Origin: an uncultured Lachnospiraceae bacterium
GTDB taxonomy: Bacteria > Bacillota > Clostridia > Lachnospirales > Lachnospiraceae
NCBI GenBank assembly: GCA_902797565.1
Contig: CADBTO010000045.1
Location: 1-7,101 of the forward strand
Length of the DNA stretch: 7,101 nucleotides
Direction: 5' to 3'
Shown here: in pieces, positions 5,060 to 7,101 of the stretch
Layout of the letters: every line of letters begins with the position of its first letter
How positions within the stretch are numbered: the stretch's first letter is position 1
Program-made: the position numbers and the translations under genes
Notes under the pieces: generated by a model
Databases searched by the model: none
Seen by the model: the letters and a program-made list of their open reading frames with translations, nothing else
Told to the model about the DNA's origin: nothing

Positions 5060-6571
5060 TCACGAATCGCTCTCGCCATCCTCCTGCTGCTCTCCCGTTT
5101 CCTCCTGTCCTGTGCCGGCCTGCTCCTCTTCACCAGACCCACGGGCCTCCCCAGACCCGGATGCGTCATCGTCTGTCTCTTCCCCGCCGGCATCATCTTC
5201 TCCGTCTCCGTTTTTTCCGTCTTCCCCGTCTTCTTCTCCTTCTTTGCCTTCTTTGTCTTCTTTGTCTTCTTCTGTATGCGCTTCCTCCGGTTCGGTTCTG
5301 GACCGACCCTGCACCTTATCCTTTGTATCGGCATTTTCCGCCCGTCTGATAACCACCAGAACAGACGCATTTTCTGCCTTCTGTCCCGATTCCAGATTGA
5401 ACGAAACCTGGAGCCTGTGTTCGCCTTCGCCAAGCCCCGCGGCATCCACGGTTCCGGTGATATTTTCCCCGGAAAGCCGGGAAAGCGCATCTTCAAACCC
5501 GGAAATCTCCACCTCAACCTCCGGCTGCCCAAATTCAGACTCCAGATCCTTCGCAAGGTTCCGGACATTCAGATTCGCGCATGGTACCGTAAAGACCCTG
5601 CTTGTCTCCTGCTTCAGCCGCACCCAGACTTTCACCTTGGACTTCGAAGCATCTGCCAGCGAAAGCCCCGTCGGAATATAGGGTGTGATATCCACCACAA
5701 CTTCCGTATTTTCTGTAATTTCTGACAAATCGATCACACTCTCCGGAATGACAATCGACTGCAGGTTGTTCAGCCTCCGCGCATTGCCGCGCAGTTCCAC
5801 AGTCTGCGGCGTACATGTTATGCTGTCCAGTTCCAGCCCGTCCGCCAGCTTCCCGCCCTGCTCTACTGTAATATTGATCGCCTGCACGCTGGACATCGTA
5901 ACCGATACATTCACGGTCGTCAGGTTCATCGTCAGCTCCGTCGCATTGACATCCTTCCCATCCTTGTCCAGAAGACGCGGCACGACAGATTCTGTCACAT
6001 CCGTATTGAGTCCGGTCACATCCGCCGCTGCCTCCACCGAGTCAATCTGGCTGACGATATCCGCCGGGCCGGACACCACCAGAACATTCGGGCTGACAGA
6101 CACCCGTTCCACCACATAGCCCTCTGCCGGCTCTCCTTCCGAACGTCCCTGGATAATAAATTTGCTTTCCTGCTTCTCCCCGACCGTCAGATCCAGGTAA
6201 TAATACCGCGAAGAGATCGTGATCTGGCTTGTAAAGCGGTTCGGCGAAATCTCCACCGGAACCCTGCCGCTGTCTTCCATATACCGCAGATCCGCCGTCG
6301 CCGTGAAATCCGCCGAAGTCAGCCGCTCAATAATCGAACGTTTTGCCGTCGCGCGGAACGAAATGGACCCGCTGCCATTCGTCACCGAATAATATTTCCC
6401 CGCGCTGGTCAGAAGATCCTCGTTCAAAAGCTGGACCTGCACGGAAAAATTCCGGGACTGGTTTGGATCATCCACATTCACAACCACCAGCCAGAGCACC
6501 ACTGCAAAAAACAGGGACAGGAGTTTGAGGCTCAGGTTTTTTGTAAAAGCCCCGATCAGTTTACCTTTCAT
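5060..6571 (-). CDS. cdaR: CdaA regulatory protein CdaR (YbbR repeats) with acidic C-terminal tail
   Basis: CdaR is a membrane-anchored extracytoplasmic protein that binds and modulates the diadenylate cyclase CdaA. The 503-aa product has a short basic N-terminus (MKGKLIGAFTKN), one membrane segment at about residues 14-33 (SLKLLSLFFAVVLWLVVVNV), then four YbbR-like beta-rich repeats at about 40-135, 138-226, 232-318 and 323-409. The repeats show recurring patterns such as VSPNVLVVSGP (158-168) and CTPQTVELRG (253-262). From about 411 to the end comes a low-complexity tail; residues 427-503 have 35 Asp/Glu in 77 positions, with Gly, Ser, Thr and Gln between. Four repeats are usual for CdaR, but this tail is not part of the conserved protein. 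I chose the ATG at 6571 because AAAGGGGG lies six bases before it; the ATG at 6577 abuts that sequence, and a GTG at 6616 would also be in frame. The start overlaps cdaA by 11 nt, implying coupled translation. Confidence 0.93.
   Translation of the reverse strand: MKGKLIGAFTKNLSLKLLSLFFAVVLWLVVVNVDDPNQSRNFSVQVQLLNEDLLTSAGKYYSVTNGSGSISFRATAKRSIIERLTSADFTATADLRYMEDSGRVPVEISPNRFTSQITISSRYYYLDLTVGEKQESKFIIQGRSEGEPAEGYVVERVSVSPNVLVVSGPADIVSQIDSVEAAADVTGLNTDVTESVVPRLLDKDGKDVNATELTMNLTTVNVSVTMSSVQAINITVEQGGKLADGLELDSITCTPQTVELRGNARRLNNLQSIVIPESVIDLSEITENTEVVVDITPYIPTGLSLADASKSKVKVWVRLKQETSRVFTVPCANLNVRNLAKDLESEFGQPEVEVEISGFEDALSRLSGENITGTVDAAGLGEGEHRLQVSFNLESGQKAENASVLVVIRRAENADTKDKVQGRSRTEPEEAHTEEDKEDKEGKEGEEDGEDGKNGDGEDDAGGEETDDDASGSGEARGSGEEEQAGTGQEETGEQQEDGESDS
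5063..5293 (-). repeat. low-complexity coding tract for the acidic CdaR tail
   Basis: This purine-rich stretch of the coding strand encodes residues 427-503 of CdaR. It includes three tandem copies of a 9-mer (5240-5266; plus-strand TTCTTTGCC/TTCTTTGTC) that encode Asp/Gly-Lys-Glu triplets, and further GAA/GAC-rich sequence. The repetitive make-up suggests growth by replication slippage and a length that may vary between strains. Confidence 0.75.
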
Positions 6572-7101
6572 CGCCATCCCCCTTTCGCAGAAAAGCAAAG
6601 GGCAGTTTCCCGGCACGCTTTTTCTTTTTTTTTTCTTTTACATACTCCGGGTTCTGCAGACGGATCAGCAGGTCATTCAGCGCGTCCTCGCCCACATCAT
6701 GGGACAGCCGCCCGTTCTGGGTGGTCGAAATCTTTCCGGTCTCCTCGGAAACGATAATCGTCAGCGCATCCGAAACTTCAGATATCCCGACAGCTGCCCG
6801 ATGCCGGGTTCCCAGATCCTTTGACAGCGACATATTATCCGACAACGGCAGATAGCAGGTTGCCGAAACCACACGGTCTCCCCGAACGATAATCGCACCA
6901 TCGTGCAGCGGCGTATTTTTTTCAAAAATGTTGATGAGCAGCTGCCTGGTCAACAGCGCGTCCACCGGAATCCCGGTTCGTTCGTACTCGGAAAGCTGCA
7001 TATCCGCTTCGATCACGATCAATGCACCGGTCTTCACCGCCCCCATATCATAGCACGCCCGCACAAGATCCGTCCGGGTCTTGTCCGAAAATCGCAGCGC
7101 C
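6561..7101 (-). CDS. cdaA: diadenylate cyclase CdaA, N-terminus cut by window edge
   Basis: CdaA makes c-di-AMP from two ATP at the inner face of the membrane; c-di-AMP controls potassium and osmolyte transport and cell-wall homeostasis. The last 179 codons are visible and read through the window edge, so the start and the usual N-terminal membrane helices lie outside. The DAC (DisA_N) domain is clear: GALIVIE (visible residues 25-31), PLHDGAIIV (64-72) with the DGA motif, ATCYLPLSD (80-88), and LGTRHRAAVG (96-105) with the RHR motif; both ATP-binding motifs are intact. The C-terminus is a lysine-rich cytoplasmic tail (KEKKKKKRAGK), encoded partly by a run of ten A. The stop TAA at 6561-6563 lies inside cdaR. 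Overlap with cdaR is the arrangement expected for this gene. Confidence 0.96.
   Translation of the reverse strand, partial: ALRFSDKTRTDLVRACYDMGAVKTGALIVIEADMQLSEYERTGIPVDALLTRQLLINIFEKNTPLHDGAIIVRGDRVVSATCYLPLSDNMSLSKDLGTRHRAAVGISEVSDALTIIVSEETGKISTTQNGRLSHDVGEDALNDLLIRLQNPEYVKEKKKKKRAGKLPFAFLRKGDGDER
6578..6585 (-). promoter_or_regulatory. ribosome binding site that fixes the cdaR start
   Basis: AAAGGGGG on the minus strand lies six bases before the ATG at 6571, inside the last codons of cdaA. It favours that ATG over the ATG at 6577, which directly touches it, and over the GTG at 6616. Confidence 0.65.
6625..6634 (-). repeat. A10 homopolymer near the 3' end of cdaA
   Basis: On the minus strand this is a run of ten A, with further A-runs on both sides, encoding part of the lysine tail of CdaA. 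Runs of this length are known sites of polymerase slippage and of sequencing indels. The cdaR reading frame is already open across this run: its nearest upstream stop is the TAA beginning at 6640. Confidence 0.8.

Noticed and set aside
4999..5079. A 26-codon frame beginning at an ATG inside the end of cdaR, directly after AGGAGG
   Set aside because: The AGGAGG touches the ATG with no spacing, the peptide has no recognisable feature, and the AGGAGG is part of CdaR tail codons. It is too weak to call a gene.
4959..5681. A 240-codon plus-strand frame rich in Ser/Pro opposite the cdaR tail
   Set aside because: Its Ser/Pro/Leu runs are the complement of the GAA/GAC/GGA repeats of the acidic tail; it has no ribosome binding site of note and no domain.

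Overview
The window looks like chromosomal DNA of a mid-GC Firmicute of the class Clostridia, most likely a Lachnospiraceae-type gut anaerobe. This is inferred from the cdaA-cdaR pair, an HPr-family protein with the clostridial GLHLRPAG active site, the long (560 aa) form of 2-isopropylmalate synthase, AGGGG/AAAGGA-type ribosome binding sites and a base composition a little above 50% GC. All seven supported genes lie on the minus strand, so transcription runs from the right edge to the left edge. I saw no tRNA, rRNA, CRISPR array, transposase, attachment site or convincing intrinsic terminator.

Right part (about 4950-7101): the C-terminal 179 codons of the diadenylate cyclase cdaA, cut by the window edge, overlap by 11 nt the gene for its membrane partner cdaR (YbbR-repeat protein). 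This CdaR carries a long acidic tail. A 106-nt gap follows, then a small HPr-family phosphocarrier gene. The glmM gene that often follows cdaR in Bacilli is not the next gene here.

Middle (about 842-4611): leuA, the first committed step of leucine synthesis, overlaps by 8 nt a family 2 glycosyltransferase gene with unusual active-site motifs. After 25 nt comes glf, UDP-galactopyranose mutase, which makes the galactofuranose donor UDP-Galf. The last two genes are a plausible surface-glycan pair that is translationally coupled to leuA.

Left part (1-841): a 156-nt gap holds a perfect TATAAT box next to a 10-bp palindrome. It leads into an N-acetylmuramoyl-L-alanine amidase (Amidase_3) whose C-terminus is cut off by the left edge.

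Taken together, the genes touch envelope homeostasis (c-di-AMP synthesis and its regulator, a galactofuranose glycan, a cell-wall amidase), carbon-flux signalling (HPr) and leucine synthesis. Short gaps and overlaps from cdaA to glf suggest one long transcript, or several overlapping ones. No wholly new system is evident. The points most worth checking are an A10 slippage-prone tract that could fuse CdaA to CdaR, the acidic CdaR tail, and the atypical glycosyltransferase coupled to leuA.
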